Shown: positions 31,201 through 41,586 of the stretch, one piece after another
Numbering within the stretch: the stretch's first letter is position 1
Layout of the letters: each line of letters starts with the position of its first letter
Origin: Hormiphora californensis
Lineage: Eukaryota; Ctenophora; Tentaculata; Cydippida; Pleurobrachiidae
Direction of reading: 5' to 3'
DNA: 64,000 bases
Assembly: GCA_020137815.1 (NCBI GenBank)
Contig: CM035353.1
Span: forward strand, 4,712,404-4,776,403
Translations under genes and position numbers: made by a program
Notes under the pieces: generated by a model
Database searches by the model: none
What the model was told of the DNA's origin: nothing
Seen by the model: only the letters and a program-made list of their open reading frames with translations

Positions 31201-32176
31201 ATGGCGGAAGGGCACGGTCCGTGCCGCACGGAACCTGGCCTCGGCAGCAGTTAATCCATCATACTTGTACAGCCTCATTACAAAGTTTGTAACTGCCCTT
31301 AACTGATCCCTCGACCCCGGTATATGTCAACAGCTAGAGTAGCCTTGACCTTACAAAGATCAAGATCCTCAAACGCGGCCCGAACTACTTTCAGTTTTCC
31401 CTATCCAAAAAAAATGCAGGCGTGTAATCACATCCGGTGAAAGGGTGGAGAAAACGAAGAGCTTTGCACTAAATCTTCCCCATATAGACTGATGCATTGC
31501 CGACAGGTCTGTGGTGTACGTTGCCTTATCGACACCATCAGATTTCCTGCCATGATTTCTGCAGCGGTCCATTCCTCCTCCACTAACAGCTCCTATGTAT
31601 CCAGACATTACTAGCAGTGGAATTAAACTCCTTTCTGAAATTGTAGGCCACGTAGGTCATGTTTTCCGTGTCATTGCTCTCCATGTACTTACTTTTAACA
31701 ATTCGCCACCTCTTTTTTTCGATTTTGTTAATTTAGCCAGAGGGGGGTCAGGTCAAGATTTAATAAGGTAATCAGAAACTTAACATATTATTATTGGGGG
31801 GGGGGCGTGTGAATTTAATATCCATGTCCTAAATAAACACGTCTGACTTTAATGTCCCTGGGACATTAAAGGACATTAAAAGACATTAAAAGACATTAAA
31901 GGACATTTAATTAAAACATGAATTTTCAGCTATTATTAAACTAAAATGGTGTTTTCAACCACTTAATATTTACTTCTAATGTCCCCTCTATCGATTCCAA
32001 CCAATACCATAGATGTTGGGGGTGATTAAGCCTCATTTTAGGGTGGCCCTGTACCTCTAAGCGAACCCCGGAAATTTTGAAGTTTTGGACTAAATGTCAA
32101 GGTTTTAAAGTGAAAATAGCCCCGATTTTGATGAAACTCAGTCAGAATGGTCTTTGATGTCTAATTAGAAGTCAAA

Positions 32177-32810
32177 CAAGAATTATTGCATTATGTATTC
32201 ATAATGCGGTGTTTCCCTGCCCCAGATGGGTGAAAAATTGATGAATGAGCTTCAAATTCAGATTTTCCGATGAATTTTGCACTTTAAGAGCAATTTTTGG
32301 CTGATACGATGTTAGTTGCTATGGTAACCAGGGTGGTTGCTATGGTAACCAAGGCAGTTGCTATGATAACTAAGACAGTTGCTTAGGAGACCCTAGTTGG
32401 TGACCAAGCGCTTCACCTTTACCCTCAGGCCTCAGTCATCTTAATTCTTAGCACCAGTCACTTGCAATTATTGTGTGATAGTAGTTTCATGCTTGGAAGA
32501 CTTGCTACCACGTCATGGTACGGCTGTAGGGTACCCAAAGTGATTTCAGGTGAAAGTAGGAAGTGATACGAGTGAGTAATTGCGCGCCACAATGTGTATT
32601 AATCATTTCCTTTGTTGCATCAACAAAGTGTGAGTTGAAATATTTATGAAGGAGCAGACTTGTTGTTAGGCGTTGTCCGTGACGGACGGACGGACACTTT
32701 TAGTTAACTACACAATCTGCTGATTTCTAAACCCTGAATGATCTTTTTAGCACGTGCGTGCTAAAAACATCATCCCGGGTGATTGCCTTCGGCAATCACC
32801 CGGGCAGGGA
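32177..32810. mobile_element. Hairpin-ended insertion, copy 2 (Helentron/HINE-like)
   Basis: It interrupts one arm of the surrounding palindrome after GTCAAA and before AAATTT, the same A-run context as copy 1. It starts CAAGAATTATTGCATTATGT with a hairpin, then TTTCCCTGCC. It ends with a hairpin TTTTTAGCAC/GTGCTAAAAA, a TTCG-loop hairpin (stem GGGTGATTGCC), then GGCAGGGAAA. Only short interior blocks (TTGCGCGCCACA, TTTATGAAGGAGCAG) are shared with copy 1. Three RFX-type X-boxes lie at 32315-32370. Confidence 0.65.
32315..32370. promoter_or_regulatory. Three tandem RFX-type X-box motifs
   Basis: GTTGCTATGGTAAC at 32315-32328 and 32336-32349, and GTTGCTATGATAAC at about 32357-32370, spaced ~21 bp. 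The RFX factor consensus is GTTGCCATGGCAAC. They lie inside a mobile insertion, so any role would be imported. A perfect GTTGCCATGGCAAC is at 46858-46871. Confidence 0.5.
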
Positions 32811-34130
32811 AAAAATTTTTGAGTGCTCAAATCCTAAATTTAGGTTTTTTTAGGTTTTTTGGCTTTTATGGGTTTCAGGAACGTCCTAGAACAAAATAAA
32901 TAGAATCATCTTTCTCGGCGTGAAATTCTGCATCGATCATAGTGGCTATAAACCTTTCTATGACGTAGTTATCCCAAAAAACCAAACGGGTATGCTTCAT
33001 GTGGTAAGGTTTTTTAGGTTTTATTCGTTACACAGACATCGCAGATCAAAATGGTTTTCACTAAAATGATTTCCTCACCAATACACGTCGATTGAGTACC
33101 TATAACATGGTGTTCTGACAAGAGGTTCGCCCGTTAGCCTAAAACATGTACCCGCCCCTATAACATGTACCCGTTTGGGATAACTCTACGTCATAGAAAG
33201 GTTTATAGCCACTAAAATCGATACAGAATTTCACGCTGAGAAAGATGGTTCTATTCATTTTGTTCTAGGACGTTCCTGAAACCCATAAAAACCAAAAAAC
33301 CTAAAAAACCTAAAAATCGTAAATTTAGGAGTTGAGCACTAAATTTTTTTTGACACCAAACACTATTCTGACCAAGTTTCATCAAAATCGGGGCTGTTCT
33401 CTCTCACTCTAAAGCCTTCGGTGTCTTTTCTACTCGTTTCATAAGATGATTTTGAGATATCGTCTAGGCTAGAAATATGCATGTATGTAAAAAAGGTACC
33501 GCACCCACGCCCCACGCAAAAGCAAGCCTAATCACCAGTGAACATTTATGACATTCATTGGAATCGAAAGATGGGACCTTTAGTAGTACATTGGTGGTAA
33601 ACATGTTTGGTAACACATTTTGGAATGGTTTTTGGAAGTTATAATTTAATGTCTTTTAATGTCTTATAATGTCCTTTAATGTCTTTTAATGTCCTAAATA
33701 AACACGGACAATTTAATGTCCCAAAAATCGAGGGACATTAAAGGACATTTTAATACGCGGGCCCCCCCCCCCTTTATTATTAATTGCATCAAATGTACAC
33801 ATGTACTCTCGGTGGTTCTGTACCGTCTAGAACCGAGTCATCTCATCCCCACCAATTATTGGTTCTTTAAACTGCAAATAAGTTTCTTCTTAGTACATAT
33901 TTTCCTATCCGGGCGAATTCTTTTCATAGCAGGATTAGAATTCAAAAGACAGACAGATATACAGTGCAGAGACAAACATACAGACATGCATAAACGCAGA
34001 AAAATGGATATTGGATACCGAGTAACAATTACAAATATTTATACCTCCTACTTTACATACTCTCTATGTTGAGTCAATGATCTACAATCTAATATCTCTG
34101 CTGATCCGGCGGTTGTCTGCTGGCTGATGT

Positions 34131-35425
34131 CTTGTTTATCTTCTGCCTCATGCTGTGGAGCATGTCGTACATGCTTTCCCCAAATACAGAAGAAGAGCAT
34201 ACAATTAGGGTTTTGGGCCGTATCAAAAGAGGCCAATTTAGGTGTTGTTTGGTTGGCGGGTTGATTCATTCCTTCCTTTGCACCGTATTTTCCCCAAAAT
34301 GAATTTGCAATGTAGGTCGCCCTCAGAACTTGGCAGTGGATTGCTCCCTCGGTCGGTGGCAATTTCCTCCACTGTGTTGCCATGGCGGAAGGGCACGGAA
34401 CCTGGCCTCGGCAGCAGTTAATCCATCATCCTTGTACAGCCTCATTACAAAGTTTGTAACTGCCCTTAACTGATCCCTCGACCCCGATATAATGTCAACA
34501 GCTAGAGTAGCCATGACCTTACAAAGATCAAGATCCTCAAACGCGGCCCTACTTTCAGTTTTCCCTGTCCAAAAAATGCAGGCGTGTAATCACATCCGGT
34601 GAAAGGGTGGAGAAAACGAAGAGCTTTGCACTGTATCTTCCTCATAGACTGATACATTGCCGACAGGTCTGTGGTGTACGTTGCCTTATCAAAATCATCC
34701 TGCCAGGATTTCTGCAGGAGTCCATTTCTTCTCCACTAACAGCTCCTATGTATCCAGACATTACTAGCAGTGGAATTATATTCCTCTCTGAAATTGTAGG
34801 CCACGTAGGTCATGTTTTCCGTGTCATTGCTCTCCATGTACTTACTTTTAACAATTCGCCACCTCTTTTTTTCGATTTTGTTAATTTAGCCAGAGGGGGG
34901 TCAGGTCAAGATTTAATAAGGTAATCAGAAACTTAACATATTATTATTAATTGCATCAAATGTACACATGTACATGTACAAGTATATAAATGTACCTCTA
35001 GCTCTCCCACGACCTCCTCATCCTCCGTTACCATACCCTCTGGCCTCTATTGGGTTCTCCGTTACCATAGTCCATACCCTCTATTGGGTTCTCCTCTTCG
35101 TACTCTCGGTGGTTCTGTACCGTCTAGAACCGAGTCATCTCATCCCCACCAAGTATTGGTTCTTTAAACTGCAAGTGTCTTCTTAGTACATATTTTCCTA
35201 TCCGGACGAATTCTTTTCATAGCAGGATTAGAATTCAAAAGACAGACAGATATACAGTTCAGAGACAAACATACAGACATGCATAAACGCAGAAAAATGG
35301 ATATTGGATACCGACTAACAATTACAAATGTTTATACCTCCTACTTTACATACTCTCTATGTTGAGGCAGTGATCTACAATCTAGTATCTCTGCTGATCC
35401 GGCGGTTGTCTGCTGGCTGATGTCA
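34131..35425 (-). repeat. Duplicated segment, copy B (empty-site reference)
   Basis: It matches copy A through the blocks 'GGAGCATGTCGTACATG', one 60-bp unit, 'CCATGGCGGAAGGGCACGG', the conserved minus-strand GTAAGT, and the block ending near 35425. It lacks the 2-kb insertion and eight of the nine 60-bp units. It therefore records the older state. It includes an extra 'TTGGGTTCTCCGTTACCATA' tandem word near 35045-35095. Confidence 0.75.
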
Positions 35426-35429
35426 AGTA

Positions 35430-36011
35430 TAGGTCCAGAGGGAACTGTGGAATTTTTTTGGGTGAACTGTGGCTGACGTAATATTATGAGTAGTATTCAT
35501 TGAAATTTGCACATATATTTGCATATATGTATTGTATACACATGTTTCCAGCAACACGCTGACTTCTGCCGTCTGGTCTATAATGGCACGAGTCAAGATT
35601 GGTACAATGAGCCTCTCCATTTTAACTTACCCAATAACTCGCATTTGACATGATGTCACTATATTCATGTTCTATGTGCCATATCACCGTTCACTTCAAG
35701 TTGTGGAATGCAGGAACCTTGGTAACTAGCACCCTTTTCATATTGGTCCTGATATTATTGGCGGTCGTTCTGTCTAGCAAGAGAAGTGAGAACAAGATCT
35801 TTTTCTATTCTAATGCATCATTGACTTTTTTGCATGAAGTAATCTCGTGCACCAGACGGTGCAACGTACGCCAAAATCCCATAATTCGTTCCTTTAGATT
35901 CATCTTGGTGTGATTATTGTCCTTTGTTATTCGAACATATAGAAGATCTTCCAGGAAATTATTTTCTGTCAGTTCAACATTATCAGCTATCACGGAAAAC
36001 AAATTATACTC
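35430..36011. other. Unassigned frames, one with a membrane-like segment
   Basis: The plus frame at 35650-35913 contains a hydrophobic run (TLVTSTLFILVLILLAVVLS) followed by SKRSENK, which has the form of a single membrane span with a basic edge. It has no partner exon that I can support. Minus frames at 35423-35620 and 35805-36002 are equally unproven. Confidence 0.2.
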
Positions 36012-36180
36012 TTAAATTGACCAGGGGTTGATAAACGTAAAGCCGGTTGCTTGATCGGGTGTACCCTGAACCGGTGTCACCGGGGTGGTTCCATGTCCAT
36101 GGTTAGGGTGCTAGGGTCGGTTGTGGTGCTGGTGGGAGAGCCAGGTAGCCTGTGAGACGGCTTCTTGTCCTTATCCTTGC
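36012..36180 (-). pseudogene. Proline-rich last exon, copy 3 (frameshifted)
   Basis: It begins with KDKDKKPSHRLPGSPTSTTT, as in the two copies at 36.9 and 37.2 kb. Its C-terminal part TPDQATGFTFINPWSI and the stop at 36012-36014 are in another frame, so a shift lies between them near 36085. The acceptor seen in the other copies is disturbed by a short duplication (GATAAGGCAAGGATAAG). Confidence 0.5.
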
Positions 36181-36219
36181 CTTATCCTTCAGCAGGCTGA
36201 CAGACTTTGGTTTGGGGAG

Positions 36220-36312
36220 TTCAAAGGATAGGAAGTCTGCTTCCTTCTCAACGCTGTAGGTAGTAAGGGCCCCTACAGCGTTGAGAAGGAAGCAGACTCC
36301 CTATCCTTTGAA
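36220..36312. repeat. Long near-perfect hairpin (41-bp arms)
   Basis: The left arm at 36220-36260 and right arm at 36272-36312 are complementary apart from one or two positions, with an 11-base loop. The size and shape resemble a pre-miRNA or a minimal MITE. It separates copies 3 and 2 of the proline-rich exon. Confidence 0.8.
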
Positions 36313-36394
36313 GGGAGGTTTTAGTGTTAGTTGGGCGTTTGACACTCTGTGTTTGTCTGTTGGAGTAGTTTATGGTTGTTGTTTGGTAGTTTTG

Positions 36395-36566
36395 TACTTA
36401 CTCGGGGATGTAAGAGAGCTCTTGTGGATGTATTTCGGGTCCATTGACGAATATATGCACCTTCGTTGAATGCTCTTATGTATTGTGGTGCCGCTCTCCG
36501 CACAAGGGATAAGTAGGTTGTCTTCAAAAGCGGTAAAATCTCGGTCTGAGATCCTGACCATATCAC
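36395..36566 (-). other. Possible exon with strong donor
   Basis: On the minus strand two frames are open up to CATCCCCGA|GTAAGT (about 36403). One reads RAAPQYIRAFNEGAYIRQWT. The donor is strong but no acceptor is certain, and the family is unknown. Confidence 0.2.
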
Positions 36567-36642
36567 GGTGGTAGATTACACCTCCCTTCAGTATCCTGTT
36601 CTGTTCAACTCTGTTGGGAGAGGGGGACTGGGGGTGATTGTT

Positions 36643-36900
36643 TTAGTGGGGGTGGGAAAGGTATTTGGGGGCTTCAATAGGGTTGACAGGGTTTGTATTT
36701 GGGTACACTTCCCTGTCCTGTTTTGCTTGCTTGCTTCTTCTTTTCTCTATTTCCGTGGGGCTACGTTCCCTTTTTGTACCTCTGTTGTTGGGAGGTGGTT
36801 CGTTGGGGGGGGGGTGCCCACTGGTGGAGGGCACTGTTGTGATGCTGATGGGAGAGCCAGGTAGCCTGTGAGACGGCTTCTTGTCCTTATCCTTGCCGGC
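36643..36900 (-). CDS. Proline-rich last exon, copy 2, basic tail
   Basis: After CCTCATATCAG the exon opens with AGKDKDKKPSHRLPGSPISI, then SGHPPPNEPPPNNRGTKRER and EKRRSKQAKQDREVYPNTNP, with a stop at 36643. The basic run KRER...EKRRSKQAK looks like a nuclear localisation or nucleic-acid-binding tail. The frame crosses a C-run, so its length there is uncertain. Disordered, proline-rich; function unknown. Tandem copies lie on both sides. Confidence 0.4.
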   Translation of the reverse strand, partial: AGKDKDKKPSHRLPGSPISITTVPSTSGHPPPNEPPPNNRGTKRERSPTEIEKRRSKQAKQDREVYPNTNPVNPIEAPKYLSHPH

Positions 36901-36974
36901 CTGATATGAGGATATATTTTAATTATATATAGCAAAAGTAGAATATAATCAACATAGTCACGTATCATGGCTGT

Positions 36975-37175
36975 CTAGTTCATCGGACTGTGGATCATTC
37001 CAGGGTTTACAATCGTAAAGGATGCCGACTGATCCGGTGTAGCCGGGGTGCCCACTGGTGTAGCCGGGGTGCCCTCTGGTGGAGGGGCCGTTGGGTTGGT
37101 CGTGTTGGCTGAGGAGCTGGTGGGAGAGCCAGGTAGTCTGTGAGTCGGCTTCTTGGAATTTCTGTCCTTGCCGGC
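36975..37175 (-). CDS. Proline/threonine-rich last exon, copy 1
   Basis: After TGACATCAG the exon reads AGKDRNSKKPTHRLPGSPTS, then an Ala/Thr/Pro-rich part with GTPATPVGTPATPDQ repeated words, ending GMIHSPMN and a stop at 36975-36977. It is exactly 67 codons from acceptor to stop. The shared start K-x-KKP(S/T)HRLPGSP defines the exon family. Upstream exons are not recognised; a further truncated copy of the acceptor and GCCGGC start is at about 37300. Confidence 0.4.
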   Translation of the reverse strand, partial: AGKDRNSKKPTHRLPGSPTSSSANTTNPTAPPPEGTPATPVGTPATPDQSASFTIVNPGMIHSPMN

Positions 37176-37399
37176 CTGATGTCACCCAGTGTCAATGGGG
37201 TGGCTACTGGACACTGGTGGCTCTATTTCCTACACTGAGTCACCTCTACTTTGACGACGTTTTTTGCTGGTAATTGACCAATTTTAAGACATTAAATTGC
37301 CGGCCTGGTGTCAATGGGGTGGCTACTGGACACTGGTGGGTCCGTGTCCGAGGGTGGGGTGCTGGGGTTAACCCGGGTTGGTTGGTTTTCCCCTGGTCA

Positions 37400-38340
37400 G
37401 CATCCCCAAACTCATCCTTCCAGCCTCAGCAAGTTTATTAAGACCAAGATCTTGGTCAGTTTGTTCATTTTGTCTTACTATTTTTTTACTGGATTACCCC
37501 ATGCTAGGCTCCAGCCCGCTCTCATCTTTGTTGTTATTGTTGACTATGGCTTAGTCGTAGAATGACTTAAAATGGGTGTCGGGCGTTATAGCCTCCACTC
37601 TCCAGCCACTATTTTATGTATTTGGAAGGTTTTACACCACTTCATTATATAACTAACGGGATCTTGGCCATCACGTCAAATAAGCTGTTTCACTTTCAGA
37701 AATTGATTAAGCCTTGTTTATCGTTTTATATCTTAATATCTTTATATATATATATATATATATCTTTTTTTATCTTTTTATTGTCACCTTATCGACAAAA
37801 TGTAGGTGAGTAACGGTTGAAGACACACTAAACTTCCCTTCCAAATTTCTTTGTTCATCGCCACTCTCCACCCACCTCTTGAACATTCCCACTCTGCAAT
37901 ATGGAATCGAATCAGTTGTTTGGTGAAGACAATTATATGGGTCATTCAAAAAAGACGTTCATGATGACAGGAAGATCCATAGTAAGATGCACTTTGGAGA
38001 CGACCGTCTGACGGTAATTTCGCTCGTCAGACAACCATCACGATCGTTACGAGCGTTTTACTTTTAGTGCAGGGCTTATTATTTAACTAACAAGATTGCA
38101 GATAACAGGGGGATAGAATATTCAACAGGGTTCTGCCACAGATTGTACCCGTTTCGTGTAAAATATTTTGTGAGAGTTTATGCAGTAATGGATACATCTG
38201 AAGTTGGAATAATTGCAGTCAATACCTTCTATTCAGTAAAGTTTCGGCATTGTCGATTTGCGTTGGTGGTTTGCGAGAAGCTCACTTGAGTTGAGGCATG
38301 TACTGTTTTCCAGATGGCATGTAGTCATCTCTCTTGGATA
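37400..38340. other. Gene-free stretch with TA microsatellite
   Basis: A short TA run lies at 37745-37763. No exon or RNA gene is supported in the rest. Confidence 0.4.
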
Positions 38341-38356
38341 TGAATTGGATTGGAGT

Positions 38357-39109
38357 CCCAGTGGTGCTCGATTGCTTAACGTTCAAATTGAATTGGCCGT
38401 TCAAAAAAGCGTTGCCGTTGGAAAATTTCAGTAAAAAATGTAAAATTTATGTGCGGGGTTCGAACCCGGGACCTTGCGTGTGATAAGTATGGCGCCTTAG
38501 CCACTCGGCCACATCGGAGATGTAGATTGACGTTTTTTAACGGCTTTATACCTTATTTGTGTCACTAATACTCACTACACCTATGAAATCAATTGACTCT
38601 ATCTTACCGATCTACCGCCTATCTACGGTTCTAAACTGTTCATTAGACCACACTTAGTCACAAATGGGGTTTGGTTTTGGTTGTTTTGAATTTTAACTCA
38701 TCAAATAAGCCATTTTCTCAAATTTTGACTAAGTCTCACTAGTAGACCTATGAAATCAATTGCCTCTATCTTACCGATCTACCGCCTATCTACGGTTCTA
38801 AACTGTTCATTAGACCACACTTAGTCACAAATGGGGTTTGGTTTTGGTTGTTTTGAATTTTAACTCATCTAATAAGCCATTTTCTCAAATTTTTACTAAG
38901 TCTCACTAGGCCTATGAAATCAATTGACTCTATCTTACCGATCTACCACCTATCTACAGTTCTATACTGTTCATTAGACCACACTTAGTCACAAATTGGG
39001 TTTGGTTTTGGTTGTTGTGAATTTTGCCGTTCAGATGAGCTATTTTCTTCAAATTTTGCCGTTCAAAATATTTCGATAGAGTTAAGATTTTCAATCGAGC
39101 ACCACTGGG
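38357..39109. mobile_element. 753-bp MITE with 8-bp TSD, carries tRNA-like sequence
   Basis: The ends CCCAGTGGTGCTCGATTG and complement are flanked by exact 8-bp repeats ATTGGAGT (38349-38356 and 39110-39117). An 8-bp TSD is typical of hAT elements. Inside, a tRNA-like sequence (minus strand, about 38455-38522) is followed by three tandem ~165-bp units starting at 38581, 38748 and 38912 (CTATGAAATCAATTG). There is no transposase. Confidence 0.9.
38453..38524 (-). ncRNA. tRNA-like (serine/leucine-type) sequence inside MITE
   Basis: On the minus strand, TGGCCGAGTGGCTAAGGCG is a textbook A box/D arm of class II tRNAs, and GGTTCGAACCC is a textbook B box. A T-rich stretch follows. The acceptor ends do not pair and no anticodon stem forms, so it is not a working tRNA gene. 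It could still recruit Pol III. Confidence 0.6.
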
Positions 39110-39117
39110 ATTGGAGT

Positions 39118-39640
39118 CGAAGGAACGTACACTAATTAATTAATTTAATAAGCTATAACTATGTCCAGTGGACCTATACTACTACTAAAACTTACCAAAT
39201 GACAATCCTGTTATTGTCTTGACTTGTCTCCAAAGGCAACTCGCCATTGATTTCTGACTATCTCCGGCAACTTTTCAGTCAACGTTCTGTTGAACACGGG
39301 TCAAAGGTTAGTCAAAGCTGCACACACTTTTTGAGAGATGCATAGTTCAGTAAGGGATGTGAAACGGTATTACTCATCACGGAGTATCTTTTCAGGTAAC
39401 CAATTGTTCTTTCCACATGGACACGGAAACGGCTGACATTTCGATTGTTCTCTCCTTGTAATAACTAATTGAGTAACTGGTTATGCGATCTAGCAATAAT
39501 AATAATCGCTCTCAGTCTTACTAGATGATTTCAGTTTGATCTCATTATTTCATATTGCATCTGGTTACATTTGCCTCCGTCAGAATCTGTTTTTCTTTGC
39601 AATGTCAATGAAATTCCACAGTGTCGGATCGAGATATTAT
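39118..39640. other. Gene-free stretch
   Basis: No protein or RNA feature is recognised. Confidence 0.35.
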
Positions 39641-39649
39641 AATGGTGGC

Positions 39650-40260
39650 AATTGGTGTCCCACGCGGCGAGGGTCTTGTGTTTCGTCTAGGCCAGATTCC
39701 TCGATGGCAAGGGCAGAATAATACTGGTCGAACTGGGCCTGGACCGGCCCTCTCATCAGCTAGTGCCCCTGAACGGGGGAACCGCCACCCTTTAGATCTA
39801 ACCTTGTCGAGGAATCTCAGTCGGACTCTCTATGGGTCTTCTTCAATGTCTATCACCACTTGCCGGCTTGTAGTCTTTCTAAAGTTTTTGGATGCTTATA
39901 ATGTTCATCAAGGCTTGCCCGACCCCTGTCACTTTCTTCAAGTCAGGTTTTTCTCCGTGGATAAACGCCCTCTAAGAATATCCTCAACAAACTTGGCAGT
40001 TTGTTCAACATTTTTTCTAAAGTCAAATCGTCGCTGCTACGCGACGGCTGGTAAAGTATGTTGGCAGCATTTAAAACATGATCGGTAATCTGTCTACTGA
40101 TGTACTCATGACCTCTTTACTATATTGAGGCCCCTTGTTTATAAACCGTCATCTTCTCCCACATAATAATTATTTACATTTACCATTTACCATTTTTTGC
40201 ATCTATATAATAATTGTGCTTGGATCAACAATGTTGTCCGCCACTTCCTCCCTCAGAGCC
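39650..40260 (-). pseudogene. Second, decayed copy of the zinc-knuckle gene segment
   Basis: Two blocks match the copy at 40.86-41.72 kb: about 39680-39760 (GATTCCTCGATG.CA..., the acidic exon) and about 40228-40275 (minus frame REEVADNIVDPS against SEEVVDNTVDRT). The order on the minus strand indicates a tandem duplication of the whole segment. No complete frame survives. Confidence 0.35.
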
Positions 40261-40929
40261 AGCTTGGTCGCCTTGGTTAGAAGCCCCCATTTACTCTGTA
40301 AGGGGCACAGTCTCCATTGGGATGGGTTGGTAATCATTTCTGCGTCTCGATCTGGGATACCTGTACAAAAACGACGTTTACACTGCCCTACACTCATCAC
40401 TGAAACTTCATCGAGGATCCTTGGTCATACTTGTCTTCTCACTTATTTATATCTGAGTTTTTTCAAAGAGCTTGTTACTGCCTGCCAGTTTGTTGCTCAG
40501 TTTGATGGGTGTGAAAGACATGAAGAGTTGATGGATGAATGACAGGATTCAGCAATATAAATTGTATTACATACTTTCAATGCCACGAACAAGAAGCAAA
40601 CCCAGCCTCTCTAGCGATTGTTTTTAGTTGGAATGTTGTTAACGCCATCACTTTGTCTACGCCTTCCTTCATATGTCGGAGACCCAAGGTGATCTTAACA
40701 GCGCTCCCATCCTGACAAATTGAACTGAAATTAATACCAAATTATGTTTTGGTTGATGAACATCATCATTAAAAAGATGCTTATCGTTTTGTTCATCATC
40801 AACTGCCTTAAAAAAGCAGTGTGCGGACCATTAGATGGTCATCATCATGTAAGAGCCGGCTTTTGCATCTATAATAATTGTGCTGTCCGATCAACAGTGT
40901 TGTCCACAACTTCCTCGGAGCCAGCTTGG

Positions 40930-41349
40930 TCATTGCTGCAGTTTATAGCATGTTTTCACATCATGTCCCCTCATGTGACAAAATGTGCACACTTCTGGTG
41001 CGGGTGTGGGCAAGGGCTGTGAAACCGGAACGCTCCCCGCTGGGATGCTCCCTGTGTCATCTAACGTTAAGTATCTGAATGATCTTTCCAGCGAGAGGTT
41101 CTCCTCTTTCAACTTTAGAGCCGGTGGTTTCTGAATCAATCGTATGGGGGACATTTCCCTTCGGCGATCCACCTGTCTGCCGTACGACCGTACTGATCTG
41201 TGTGAAGAGGCAACGGACGATGCACTGAGATTAGGCAATAGGTCTCTCTGCGGTGACTTGCGGAATAGGTCTATATGCAGAGATCTGCGAGGAGGATCTC
41301 TTACTGGAGATATGCTCCACAGATCATTTCTCAACTCCGAAAAATACAA
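40930..41349 (-). CDS. CCHC zinc-knuckle C-terminal exon
   Basis: The frame ends ...PEVCTFCHMRGHDVKTCYKL and stops at 40930. C-x2-C-x4-H-x4-C is a complete CCHC zinc knuckle, used for RNA/DNA binding in retroelement Gag and some host proteins. Upstream is an Arg/Ser/Pro-rich region with repeated RDPPRRSLHIDLFRKSPQRD wording, typical of disordered nucleic-acid binders. An acceptor after the T-rich tract near 41335 is plausible. It may be a gag remnant or a domesticated gag-like gene; no protease or RT lies adjacent. Confidence 0.45.
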   Translation of the reverse strand: MYFSELRNDLWSISPVRDPPRRSLHIDLFRKSPQRDLLPNLSASSVASSHRSVRSYGRQVDRRREMSPIRLIQKPPALKLKEENLSLERSFRYLTLDDTGSIPAGSVPVSQPLPTPAPEVCTFCHMRGHDVKTCYKLQQ

Positions 41350-41586
41350 AATACAAATATTTCATACAAAATAAAGTACTCATATCACAAAATCACCACA
41401 CCGGGGACATTCGATTTACATTTTCTCCTGTGTAACTTCAACCTTGACATTTTCCCACTTCCTCTGTTGTTTGTTCAGGATCTTGGAAAAGTAACTATTT
41501 AACTTTCCATGCTCATGTTAGGGCAATGTATATAATTAGAATCCTATCGCTTGCCGTGTTACCGGGCAAGAATTTCAGGAACTCAC

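Larger units (their letters stand above)
31796..33773. mobile_element. 1,978-bp element with G-run ends and 8-bp TSD
   Basis: TTATTATT flanks the element (31788-31795 and 33774-33781), and copy B keeps the uninterrupted target ACATATTATTATTAATTGC near 34937-34957. The ends begin with a run of 11 G followed by CGTGTGAATTTAATATCC and its imperfect complement. Inside are clusters of GGACATTAAA/TTTAATGTCC (31853-31907, 33648-33750) and long inverted arms (about 32930-32990 against 33180-33240, and others). An 8-bp duplication fits hAT-, P- or Mutator-like families. No transposase is visible. A hairpin-ended element is nested at 32177-32810. Confidence 0.85.
30580..34131 (-). repeat. Duplicated segment, copy A (with array and 2-kb insertion)
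   Basis: Copy A spans the 60-bp array, 31201-31795, and, after a mobile insertion, 33774 to about 34131. Copy B at 34131-35425 matches it block by block. Shared minus-strand coding-like pieces include TNFVMRLYKYDGLTAAEARF and SNDTENMTYVAYNFRKEFNS. A GTAAGT donor lies at about 31695-31690 after KSKKRGGELLK. I do not recognise the protein. Stops and shifts between pieces suggest spliced exons or decay. Confidence 0.6.

Noticed and set aside
30447-31306. Four overlapping long frames (207-260 residues) in the 60-bp array, also considered as a CRISPR-like array
   Set aside because: 60 is divisible by 3, so frames remain open by arithmetic. There are no variable spacers, units are contiguous, and the context is eukaryotic; this is a minisatellite.
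39621-40088. 155-residue plus-strand frame
   Set aside because: It is antisense to the duplicated acidic exon segment, has no domain, and its composition looks like a chance frame.
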